Of a DNA stretch of 61,692 nucleotides, positions 45,671 to 53,142 are shown one piece after another. Position numbers and translations under genes: made by a program. Numbering within the stretch: the stretch's first letter is position 1; every line of letters starts with the position of its first letter. The stretch lies in NCBI GenBank assembly GCA_945877405.1, contig CAMCSA010000008.1, forward strand, positions 1 through 61,692, given 5' to 3'. The notes beneath the pieces are model-generated. The model saw only the letters and a list, made by a program, of their open reading frames with translations. It did no database searches and was not told the origin of the DNA. This stretch comes from an uncultured Erysipelotrichaceae bacterium. Lineage in GTDB: Bacteria; Bacillota_I; Bacilli_A; Erysipelotrichales; Erysipelotrichaceae.

Positions 45671-46981
45671 ATGAAGATAACAGCCAGTTATTCCGTTGCA
45701 TTCAAAGGCGGATATGATGCCATCAGAAGAACAGTAACAATCTACAATGAATCAGTCAGATATCTGACTGATGTTGTTCAGCAGAATTGGGATGAAATCG
45801 AAAAGATTGACCAGTCAAAACTGCGTATGAACTATGTGGAAAGACTTGTTCATAACACAAAAGACAATCATGCTCTGTATGATTTTGATATTGCATTCCC
45901 AAAGTATCCTACGTATTTCAGAAGAAGTGCGATTATGACAGCTATCGGTATTGTGTCTGCCTATATGAGTGCGATTGACAATTGGGTGGCTGGTGAATGC
46001 AAAGGTGCTATGCCAAAGATAGATACAGCTGTTCATCAGATGCCATGCTTTTATCATGGTAACTGCTTCAGAAACATGACAGACGATACAGCTGAAATCA
46101 AGGTGTTCCGCAACAATGACTGGGTATGGCAGACAATCCGTCTGAACCATTCTGATCTGAAGGATCTGAAGAAAAAAGCACCTGTTGATAAATGGTCTGC
46201 TCCATCGCTTGTCAAAAAGCATAGTGGCTATGAACTCAGATTCACTGTCAAAAAGAAGGTTGTTTTATCTTCAAAACCAGTATTTGAGCAGAAAGTGTGT
46301 GCTGTTGATCTTGGCATTACAACAGATGCAACGTGCAGTGTTATTGATGTACATGGAACTGTCCTGTCACGGAAGTTCATCAACTGTGGCAGAGAAAAAG
46401 ACTCTGTATACAATGCACTGCATCGTGTATCTGACTTCCAGAAAGAACATGGTTCTCATGATTCTGGAAGACTGTGGAACATTGCCAAAAGAAGAAACCT
46501 CAATCTTGCTCATATGATTGCACATCGGATTGTTGATTATGCAATCGCCAATGACTGTGATGTGATCGTCATGGAACACCTGGATACAAAAGGCAAAAAA
46601 CGTGGATCTAAGCGTCAGAAACTGACGATGTGGAAACATGCCGATATCCAGAATACAGTCGAATCACTTGCTCATCAGTATGGAATTAGAGTATCCCGTG
46701 TATGTGCATGGAATACAAGCAGACTTGCATATGATGGAAGTGGTATGGTTAACCGTGGCAGGTATGTATCTGAAACAACACCATATGATATGTGTAAATT
46801 TCAAAGTGGAAAGATGTATAACTGTGATCTTTCTGCAAGCTATAACATCGGTGCACGGTACTTCATCCGTGAACTGATTAAAGAAGTACCCGGTATTATG
46901 ACAGAAGCCTCTGGTATCGGGAGTGGAACTACGAGGACTTTGTCGACATTGTGGCATATTAACTCTGCTATGTCGATCTAG
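45671..46981 (+). CDS. tnpB: RNA-guided endonuclease TnpB (IS605 OrfB)
   Basis: A 436-residue TnpB, the RuvC-type nuclease ancestral to Cas12, guided by an RNA made from the element's right end. The RuvC triad is complete: D213 (AVDLGITTDATC), E302 (VIVMEHLDTKGKK) and D386 (NCDLSASYNIGARYF). The usual four-cysteine zinc ribbon is altered: CAWNTSRLAYDGSG, a long spacer, then MCKFQSGKMYNC, leaving three cysteines. This form recurs in a firmicute TnpB subgroup as I recall it. The ATG at 45671 matches the family start; no clear Shine-Dalgarno is seen. Confidence 0.9.
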   Translation: MKITASYSVAFKGGYDAIRRTVTIYNESVRYLTDVVQQNWDEIEKIDQSKLRMNYVERLVHNTKDNHALYDFDIAFPKYPTYFRRSAIMTAIGIVSAYMSAIDNWVAGECKGAMPKIDTAVHQMPCFYHGNCFRNMTDDTAEIKVFRNNDWVWQTIRLNHSDLKDLKKKAPVDKWSAPSLVKKHSGYELRFTVKKKVVLSSKPVFEQKVCAVDLGITTDATCSVIDVHGTVLSRKFINCGREKDSVYNALHRVSDFQKEHGSHDSGRLWNIAKRRNLNLAHMIAHRIVDYAIANDCDVIVMEHLDTKGKKRGSKRQKLTMWKHADIQNTVESLAHQYGIRVSRVCAWNTSRLAYDGSGMVNRGRYVSETTPYDMCKFQSGKMYNCDLSASYNIGARYFIRELIKEVPGIMTEASGIGSGTTRTLSTLWHINSAMSI

Positions 46982-47158
46982 TCTGGCATAAGTCTGTACA
47001 TGTTAATACGGATGGGTTAGGCAGTGCGTGCACTTGCTGTAACTGTGCCGATATTGTATCAATGGCAGACGGAAGTCCGGACGACCACAAACGTCTGGAA
47101 GCCCCACCTATAATTACAATTTAGGTGGGGTGGTTCACAGAGAAACGGAAGAATTAGA
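46982..47158 (+). ncRNA. Putative TnpB guide RNA (omega RNA) and guide
   Basis: The region after the tnpB stop is GC-rich and fold-prone, with GTGCACTTGC and GTCCGGAC-type hairpins, and ends in the right-end hairpin and TGGTTCAC at 47138. In studied elements the scaffold is this region and the guide is the roughly 16-20 bases that follow. Here the guide would begin AGAGAAACGGAAG, inside the gene fragment at 47142. Extent is inferred. Confidence 0.55.
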
Positions 47159-47240
47159 ATTCAAGAAAAGTACTGCAGAACTGGGTAACTATATTGAGCG
47201 TATCGGTTCTAATAAAACCGGCTATTGGAAAGCAAAGTAA
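47142..47240 (+). pseudogene. Internally deleted AlbA_2/ATP-binding protein remnant
   Basis: A 32-codon frame, ETEELEFKKSTAELG followed by NYIERIGSNKTGYWKAK and stop. The first part is the start of the Schlafen-AlbA_2 DNA-binding domain. The second resembles the very C-terminal winged-helix end of the same large proteins, which are usually 400-500 residues. The middle is gone without a frame break, so this looks like a deletion product. It lies directly against the IS right end. Confidence 0.55.
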
Positions 47241-47292
47241 ACAGATCATATCAGAAATCATGTCATAATCTCATTCATAAGTGTACTTGTTT

Positions 47293-47322
47293 TTGACTTT
47301 TGATATTGCAATTCTGTAATAT
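47293..47322 (+). promoter_or_regulatory. Promoter of the SipW/fibre operon
   Basis: TTGACT (47293-47298) and TAATAT (47317-47322) with 18-base spacing, 115 bases before the first gene. It leaves room for the structured leader at 47335-47425. Confidence 0.55.
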
Positions 47323-47334
47323 ATATGAGGAAAA

Positions 47335-47425
47335 GGCAGTACTGTGCACGGACAGTGTGAAAGCCTGCATGATTCACGAAGGTGTTCGGATGCCGATTCT
47401 GTATTTTGAACCGGTATTTTTATAT
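47335..47425 (+). promoter_or_regulatory. Structured leader with competing terminator, candidate riboswitch
   Basis: GGCA (47335-47338) pairs with TGCC (47391-47394), enclosing three hairpins: ACTGT/ACAGT (47341-47356), TGAA/TTCA (47358-47376) and CGAA/TTCG (47377-47388). CCGATTC (47393-47399) can instead pair with GAACCGG after a short loop, one mismatch, followed by TATTTTTAT. That hairpin resembles a terminator and shares bases with the closing stem. This is riboswitch architecture. GAAAGCC and the GGTGTTCGGATGCC end recall the cyclic-di-GMP-I motif only loosely, so the ligand is open. Confidence 0.4.
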
Positions 47426-47436
47426 TTGGAGAATCT

Positions 47437-48288
47437 ATGAGTGATAAGACAAAGATGACAGGTAAGGTATTATCCGCAATGGTTGGAGTGTTAGTGGCAG
47501 TACTTGCTATTACGGCTTCTACTTTTGCGTGGTATTTCTATAATATTAACGGACATACGACAAAAGTCAGAATGGCTGCAGGGTCTGGCACATCCATCCA
47601 GATTGCCAACGCGATTGATGGGCCATATGCATCCTCTGTACAGATGGATGATTTCAATGATTATCTCAATCCTGTCAGTACGGATCAGATTCGAAATGGA
47701 TTTCAGAAAGTAACCGGGTTTGAAGATGATGGAGAAAACATCTGGGCAAGATATTTCTCTACAGCTGACCATGTGGACTACTGTATCCGTACACTGTATC
47801 TGAAAGCCAATGCATCTGAAGATGTGGATGTATATGTATCTGATATTACGGGTGTCAACAGAGATGACAGTAATCCTTTATCATCTGCCATCCGTGTCGG
47901 ATTTGCTGTATATGATGGGGATGAAATCGGAAATGAATTCATATTCGCCATTGATGATCAGGAAAACCCTCAGGGACACTTCAATACATATACCGATCTG
48001 GATTATGAAAACAATACGGATATCGTTCTGGATTCCACAAAACAGGATGGATCAACCGTATATTTCAAGCCATATGATGCAGGCAGTTATGTCAGCTATG
48101 ATGAGGATCTTGGAACAGTCACACTCAAACAGAATTCTCAGGTCATCTGTACATTAAAAGGGGATGGCACCCCTGTCAGAATTGATGTGTATTTCTGGCT
48201 GGAAGGTTGTGATCCTGACTGTTATGGAAATCTGGCTGGACAGTCGTTAGACAGAATGGCGTTAAGCTTTGCGGGGTACATCAAATGA
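47437..48288 (+). CDS. SipW-signal-peptide surface protein, TasA/camelysin-like (1)
   Basis: A 283-residue exported protein, first of the operon. The signal peptide has the SipW-type form: basic start, hydrophobic core, then AITASTFAWYFYN around the cleavage site (about residues 24-36). The mature part is predicted beta-rich and contains two motifs shared by its paralogues: YLNPVSTDQI near residue 70, and VYFWLEGCDPDC near the C-terminus. The GGAG Shine-Dalgarno is well placed. It overlaps the next gene by four bases. Assembly into fibres is inferred from the TasA/CalY precedent. Confidence 0.82.
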   Translation: MSDKTKMTGKVLSAMVGVLVAVLAITASTFAWYFYNINGHTTKVRMAAGSGTSIQIANAIDGPYASSVQMDDFNDYLNPVSTDQIRNGFQKVTGFEDDGENIWARYFSTADHVDYCIRTLYLKANASEDVDVYVSDITGVNRDDSNPLSSAIRVGFAVYDGDEIGNEFIFAIDDQENPQGHFNTYTDLDYENNTDIVLDSTKQDGSTVYFKPYDAGSYVSYDEDLGTVTLKQNSQVICTLKGDGTPVRIDVYFWLEGCDPDCYGNLAGQSLDRMALSFAGYIK

Positions 48289-49079
48289 ACAGGGACAGAC
48301 TGATGCTTGAGTTTTATCTGACATTGATTGGTATTGTATTTGTTCTGCTTGTTCTGAGTGGCTCTACCTTTGCATGGTTTACCCAGACTGCATTTACCAA
48401 TACGGAATTATACAGTGCCAGTGTAGATGGTGGTACATCATCCATTCTGATCAGCTTACAGCAGGATGGAGAATTTGATAAGGAATGCGAATTGATTCCG
48501 GACAATCATCCGGATGCACTGTATCCGGTCTCTACTGCAGATCTGAATACATTTTATCAGGGCAGTGCAGTCAAAGCAGATGGCATCACATATCGATATA
48601 CAGCTGCAGATACGCAAAACAGAATCATCCAGGGAAGGGTGTATCTGAAAAGCATCAATGGCAGCAATGATGTGTATTTTGATGATGAAAAGTTCAGGGT
48701 TTCCATGGTGGATGGAATGGATGCCGGCTTACGGCTTGGACTGATCATCAATGAACAGACATATATCTTCAATCTGGATACGGGTAATGAAGAAGGCAGA
48801 GTGACAATTGAGAGGGAAGAAGACTCAGTTGTATCCGATATTGATGAGCAGGGGAATCCTGTCTATACAGCTGATCCATGCCTGGATGTGGCACTTTATC
48901 AGGCAGATGGAGAAAATGCAGGTACACATGCTCTTGCCAGGATTGAAGAAGATGAGATTGTACAGGTAGACTACTATGTCTATCTGGAAGGATGCGATCG
49001 TAACTGCATCAATCAGATTCAGAATCAGGATCTGACGATTACATTAGGTTTTCAGGGGGTAGAAGTCAATGCAGAATAA
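48285..49079 (+). CDS. SipW-signal-peptide surface protein, TasA/camelysin-like (2)
   Basis: A 264-residue paralogue. The signal segment LTLIGIVFVLLVLSGSTFAWFTQ has the SipW-type AWF around the cleavage site. The mature domain has LYPVSTADLNTFY and, near the end, YVYLEGCDRNC followed by a beta strand (LTITLGFQGV). Overall identity to its neighbours is low, but the order of motifs is constant, suggesting distinct subunits of one structure rather than recent copies. It overlaps the next gene by 11 bases. Confidence 0.82.
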   Translation: MNRDRLMLEFYLTLIGIVFVLLVLSGSTFAWFTQTAFTNTELYSASVDGGTSSILISLQQDGEFDKECELIPDNHPDALYPVSTADLNTFYQGSAVKADGITYRYTAADTQNRIIQGRVYLKSINGSNDVYFDDEKFRVSMVDGMDAGLRLGLIINEQTYIFNLDTGNEEGRVTIEREEDSVVSDIDEQGNPVYTADPCLDVALYQADGENAGTHALARIEEDEIVQVDYYVYLEGCDRNCINQIQNQDLTITLGFQGVEVNAE

Positions 49080-49902
49080 AAAATATGTTTTATCCCTTGG
49101 TTATATGGCAGTTATGATGGTTGTGATTGTCAGTGTGGCCCTTGTTTCGACCTATGCCTGGTTTACATCCAATCAGAACGTATCTACCACAACAGTCAAC
49201 GCAACAACAGGAACGGATGAAATCCGTCTGCTGTTAGGTGCAACGCAGAATTCTCTGAGTGAAGATCCATGTGTGATCACACAGGATAACATGAATGAGG
49301 GAATTGTGTTATATCCTGTATCTAGTGCGGATCTTGTTACCTTTACCGCAATGGAAGGTACGCAAACCAACACGCGATATAGAAAGATCACAGATCAGGA
49401 TCAGTATTATTACCATGGCGTATTCTATCTGAAGGCAGAAGGCAATGAAGAACGGGAAGTAACCCTGTACCTGGATCAAAGGGATAACAGAATTGTTGAA
49501 GCAGTGGGAGAAACGGAAGTGCTCAATGCTTCCAGATTCGGTTTATTAATCAATGGTCAGGGAAGCATCATCACCATCAGTGATGAAGTCAATGCCGATG
49601 AGGATCGGATTGAAAATACAGTTGTCAATGGGGAAGTGGTAACAGGAGAAAAAGTCATTACACTGGATGAAAACGGGAATCCGGAAGCAGTTGCTTTAAC
49701 ACCATTGTATTTACATGATGCATGTATCCGCAATGATGGGGATACTGCCATCTATCCGGATTACATGTATACCATTACAACAAATACGGTCTATACATGT
49801 GATGTGTATTTCTATCTGGAAGGTACGGATCAGGACTGTTCTGATGCGGTATCCTTTGAGCAGCTGGATCTTTCGATTTCACTGCTGGGGGTAGTCGGAT
49901 GA
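49069..49902 (+). CDS. SipW-signal-peptide surface protein, TasA/camelysin-like (3)
   Basis: A 277-residue paralogue with signal MAVMMVVIVSVALVSTYAWFTSN. The mature part contains LYPVSSADLVTF and the C-terminal VYFYLEGTDQDCSDAV. An acidic insert (residues about 170-215, DEVNADEDRIEN and GEKVITLDENGNPEAV) has no counterpart in paralogue 4. Starts inside gene 2 and overlaps gene 4 by four bases, so all four are translated as a coupled set. Confidence 0.82.
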   Translation: MQNKKYVLSLGYMAVMMVVIVSVALVSTYAWFTSNQNVSTTTVNATTGTDEIRLLLGATQNSLSEDPCVITQDNMNEGIVLYPVSSADLVTFTAMEGTQTNTRYRKITDQDQYYYHGVFYLKAEGNEEREVTLYLDQRDNRIVEAVGETEVLNASRFGLLINGQGSIITISDEVNADEDRIENTVVNGEVVTGEKVITLDENGNPEAVALTPLYLHDACIRNDGDTAIYPDYMYTITTNTVYTCDVYFYLEGTDQDCSDAVSFEQLDLSISLLGVVG

Positions 49903-50666
49903 AAGAAGAATACAGAAATACAGTCAGAAGAACAGTACTTCTGTTGTTGATTGCTTTTGTCGGGATTGTCGGTATTTCCTTTGCATGGTTTACACTGGCA
50001 GATTTCACAAAGGTTTCCACAATGAAACTGGATATTACAAACGGTTCCAACCTGCGGTTTGATGTTGTGGCACATGATGATATCGAAGACTACTATAAGA
50101 CATTGAGTGTGGAAAGAATCCGTGATTATGTGCTTGGAGATCATGGATATGATCTGACAACAACACCATTACAGCCCGTTACTACTGCAGATTGTGTGAC
50201 ATATACATTCGAAGATGGGGAAGTGGCTGGAGTCAATACAGGTGTCTATGTCCAGTTTCCATTACATTTTATGGCAGCTAAGGACATGTATGTACATCTG
50301 ACAACTGCAAATTCACCTGGTAATACCGATGGTACGCAGATCACATCAGATGATGCAAGGCTGACAAATGCATTGCGGATCTGCTTTACGGTAAACGGAA
50401 ACAACTATATTTATTCTCCTGGTATGGGGGAAGGAGCAACGCAGACGGCTATTGGCAAAGTGTTTGGCCTCAATGATGCGGATACCATGGTCTATTCCGA
50501 CAACAACAGTCTGTTTTTCATTCCTGCCTTTACCGATCAGCAGGTCGATGTAAAAATCTGGCTGGAAGGTACGGATGAAGGGTGTGTGGATGATATAAAA
50601 AAGCTGAATTTTACAATGAAATTCCGATTTGCCGGTACAGATGAGGATAATGTATTGGTTGAATAG
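49899..50666 (+). CDS. SipW-signal-peptide surface protein, TasA/camelysin-like (4)
   Basis: A 255-residue paralogue with signal RRTVLLLLIAFVGIVGISFAWFT. The mature part has LQPVTTADCVTYTF and the C-terminal VKIWLEGTDEGCVDDI. A 63-base gap separates it from the first SipW peptidase gene, the longest gap within the operon. Confidence 0.82.
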   Translation: MKEEYRNTVRRTVLLLLIAFVGIVGISFAWFTLADFTKVSTMKLDITNGSNLRFDVVAHDDIEDYYKTLSVERIRDYVLGDHGYDLTTTPLQPVTTADCVTYTFEDGEVAGVNTGVYVQFPLHFMAAKDMYVHLTTANSPGNTDGTQITSDDARLTNALRICFTVNGNNYIYSPGMGEGATQTAIGKVFGLNDADTMVYSDNNSLFFIPAFTDQQVDVKIWLEGTDEGCVDDIKKLNFTMKFRFAGTDEDNVLVE

Positions 50667-50729
50667 CATCTATATGCTAAAATTACACAATAGATAGAAG
50701 TATATTTCGGGAAGAATCAGGGGGAAATC

Positions 50730-51428
50730 ATGGAAAAACTCAAAAAAATCGGACTTACTGTCCTCAGTATATGCTTATGGGGTGTCATTCTGATCGCCGC
50801 TTTATTTGCATTTACAACATTGGCAACAAAGGATACGAATTCAGTTGCTTCAATTGCAGGATTTACACCATTAACAGTTGCAACAGAGTCAATGGAACCA
50901 ACGTTCGGTACCAGTGATCTGATCATCATTCAAAAGTGTGATCCTGCTGATCTGAAGGAAGGGGATATCATCACCTTCCATACCATCATCAACAACGAAT
51001 ACGCTCTGAATACCCATAGAATCGTGGATATCGAAGAAAACAACGGATATCGTTCCTATCGTACAAAGGGTGACAACAACCAGATTGAAGATACACATGT
51101 CATCGCTGATGGCGATATTGTTGGCAAGTATGTACTGAAGCTTGCTGGAGTAGGTGCATTGATGACATTCCTTTCTTCCTCAACAGGATTCCTGGTTGTC
51201 ATCATCCTGCCATTGCTGATCTTCTTTGTCATGCAGGTATATCATCTGATCATGGTTGTCATCAAGCTCAAAAAGGCAACCGCAGAAGAAATGGCAAGTG
51301 AAAATGATGCATCCCTGGATGAAGCATTAAAGGCAAAGCAGGAAGCGGAAGCAGCTTTAGCTGAAGCAAGAAGACTGAAAGAAGAAGCTGAAGCTTTAAA
51401 GAAGGCTGCAGAAGAAAACAAGGAGTGA
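50730..51428 (+). CDS. sipW: SipW-type signal peptidase I (1), with coiled-coil tail
   Basis: A 232-residue signal peptidase of the ER/archaeal type, which uses a serine-histidine pair in place of the serine-lysine pair of ordinary bacterial enzymes. The serine is in VATESMEPTF, the histidine in LNTHRIVDIEE and the acidic residue in TKGDNNQIED. One N-terminal and two adjacent C-terminal membrane helices flank the catalytic domain. The last 50 residues form an Ala/Glu/Lys coiled coil (KAKQEAEAALAEARRLKEEAEA), unusual for the family. GGGGGA precedes the ATG. Its likely substrates are the SipW-signal proteins around it. Confidence 0.9.
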   Translation: MEKLKKIGLTVLSICLWGVILIAALFAFTTLATKDTNSVASIAGFTPLTVATESMEPTFGTSDLIIIQKCDPADLKEGDIITFHTIINNEYALNTHRIVDIEENNGYRSYRTKGDNNQIEDTHVIADGDIVGKYVLKLAGVGALMTFLSSSTGFLVVIILPLLIFFVMQVYHLIMVVIKLKKATAEEMASENDASLDEALKAKQEAEAALAEARRLKEEAEALKKAAEENKE

Positions 51429-51432
51429 AACT

Positions 51433-53136
51433 GTGAGTGAATTTCTGAATCTGGCATTTGAGCTGATATCACAGATTATCTATTATCTGAGTGAATGGGT
51501 AGTAGGTTTTTTCACCGGATTTCTGAGAATCTTTGTGACGGGTGTTCCGGTATATATTACGATCTTTGCATCCTACTTTCCTTCTTTAAATCTGTTTTCC
51601 AAAGTACTTGCAGTACTGCTGGCGTTAATTCTGATTGCCATTCCGGTATTACTGCTTGTTATCATCATTCGAAAACTCATTCTGTATATCCGCCTCAAGG
51701 ATACAAAGGAAGATAATGTCGAGCTGTATAAGGAAATCGGAAGACTGAACAGACAGGTATTGAACCTGATGGATGAAAAGAACAAGATTCTTGCCTTAAA
51801 GGTCAATAATACAGGTCTGAACCGTGTATCCTATGTAGGTTCCAGTGGACTCATGGATGATGTACCTGCTTCTGCGATTGCTGGTGGGAATGTAGCTGGC
51901 GCAGCAGAAGGAGGCAGTGTTGAAGGTGGTGTCATTGCAGGAAATGCAAATGTCGGCTTCAACATGAATGAAGATTCCATGGCAAATCTGGCTGGTGGAA
52001 TGGCTGCAGCACAGGTAGCTGCAAAAAGACAGAGCGAGGAAGAAGAAAAGAAGCAGGCAGTCAGATTTCCGAAACTCGATCTTGTTGATCGTAAATACAT
52101 GCATTACGTTGAACCGAAGTTTGACGATGAAATCACACTGGAACAGTTCTGCGAAGGTTATCGTGCCTTTGCCTGTTCGCAGCTGCATTTATATTACACA
52201 ATGGAAATCGTACGTCGATTTGTTGCTGGTATGGCATCCAGCCATATTATGATTCTGGAAGGTATTTCCGGTACAGGTAAAACATCTTTACCATATTCCT
52301 TCTCAAGATATCTCGATAACCCGGCTACCATTGTTTCCGTTCAGCCAAACTTCCGTGATCGTACGGAGCTGCTTGGTTATTTCAACGAATTCTCAAAGCG
52401 TTTTAATGAAACCGAATTCTTAAGAGCTTTATATGAAGCTAACTATCGGGAAGAGCCATGTATCATCGTATTAGACGAAATGAACCTGGCCCGTATTGAA
52501 TACTACTTTGCGGAAATGCTTTCCATTCTGGAAATGCCATCTGTAGATGAGTGGATTATTGACCTTGTTCCAACAGCATGGGAAGGGGATCCGATCAAGC
52601 TTGTCGATGGTAAGATCCATATCAATCCGAATATCTGGTTTGTCGGTACAGCCAACAACGATGACTCCACATTTACGATTACCGATAAGGTATACGATAG
52701 AGCCATGCCGATTGAGCTGAACGAAAGAGCTGCTGCATTTGAAATTGCAGATCAGCCTGCTGTTCATGTCACTGCAGCCCATCTGCATCAGATGTTCAAG
52801 GAAGCACAGGAAAAGTATCCATTGACCGATGCCATGCAGGAAAAGCTGAACAAGCTTGACTCCTACCTGCAGACAAGATTCAAGCTTGCGATCGGTAACC
52901 GTATCATCAAGCAGATGAATGACTTCGTACCTGTTTATGTAGCGACAGGTGGTACGGAACTGGATGCGATTGACTATATCATTTCACGTAAGGTACTCAA
53001 GAAGTTTGAATCTTTGAACCTTTCCTTTGTACGTGATGAAATCAAGGGACTGATTGCCTATATCGAAAAGATTTTCGGTAAGAGCGGTATGAAGGATTCC
53101 AAAGATTATCTGACAAGAATTCAGAATCTGTATTAA
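51433..53136 (+). CDS. Membrane-anchored McrB-like AAA+ ATPase
   Basis: A 567-residue protein. The N-terminus has two to three membrane helices (about residues 12-85), then a short coiled coil (VELYKEIGRLNRQVLNLMDEKNKILAL) and a Gly/Ala-rich linker. The C-terminal AAA+ domain is of the McrB/MoxR kind: Walker A GISGTGKTSL (277-286), Walker B IIVLDEMNLARIEYYFAEM (Asp348-Glu349), sensor 1 GTANNDDSTFTI and arginine finger YDRAMPIEL. GTG start, with AAGGAG overlapping the sipW stop. No restriction endonuclease partner is present; the next gene encodes a DUF2357 protein. Its role in a surface-fibre operon is unexplained. Confidence 0.85.
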   Translation: MSEFLNLAFELISQIIYYLSEWVVGFFTGFLRIFVTGVPVYITIFASYFPSLNLFSKVLAVLLALILIAIPVLLLVIIIRKLILYIRLKDTKEDNVELYKEIGRLNRQVLNLMDEKNKILALKVNNTGLNRVSYVGSSGLMDDVPASAIAGGNVAGAAEGGSVEGGVIAGNANVGFNMNEDSMANLAGGMAAAQVAAKRQSEEEEKKQAVRFPKLDLVDRKYMHYVEPKFDDEITLEQFCEGYRAFACSQLHLYYTMEIVRRFVAGMASSHIMILEGISGTGKTSLPYSFSRYLDNPATIVSVQPNFRDRTELLGYFNEFSKRFNETEFLRALYEANYREEPCIIVLDEMNLARIEYYFAEMLSILEMPSVDEWIIDLVPTAWEGDPIKLVDGKIHINPNIWFVGTANNDDSTFTITDKVYDRAMPIELNERAAAFEIADQPAVHVTAAHLHQMFKEAQEKYPLTDAMQEKLNKLDSYLQTRFKLAIGNRIIKQMNDFVPVYVATGGTELDAIDYIISRKVLKKFESLNLSFVRDEIKGLIAYIEKIFGKSGMKDSKDYLTRIQNLY

Positions 53137-53142
53137 TACTAT

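Larger units (their letters stand above)
45177..47138 (+). mobile_element. IS605-like element with tnpB and decayed tnpA
   Basis: The left end carries the hairpin CCCCGTCC/GGGCGGGG (45189-45219). The right end carries CCCCACCTA/TAGGTGGGG (47103-47130) followed by TGGTTCAC. Between them lie a decayed, divergent Y1 transposase (45220-45580) and an apparently intact tnpB (45671-46981). No terminal inverted repeats or target duplication are seen, as expected for the family. Exact end points are estimates. Confidence 0.75.
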
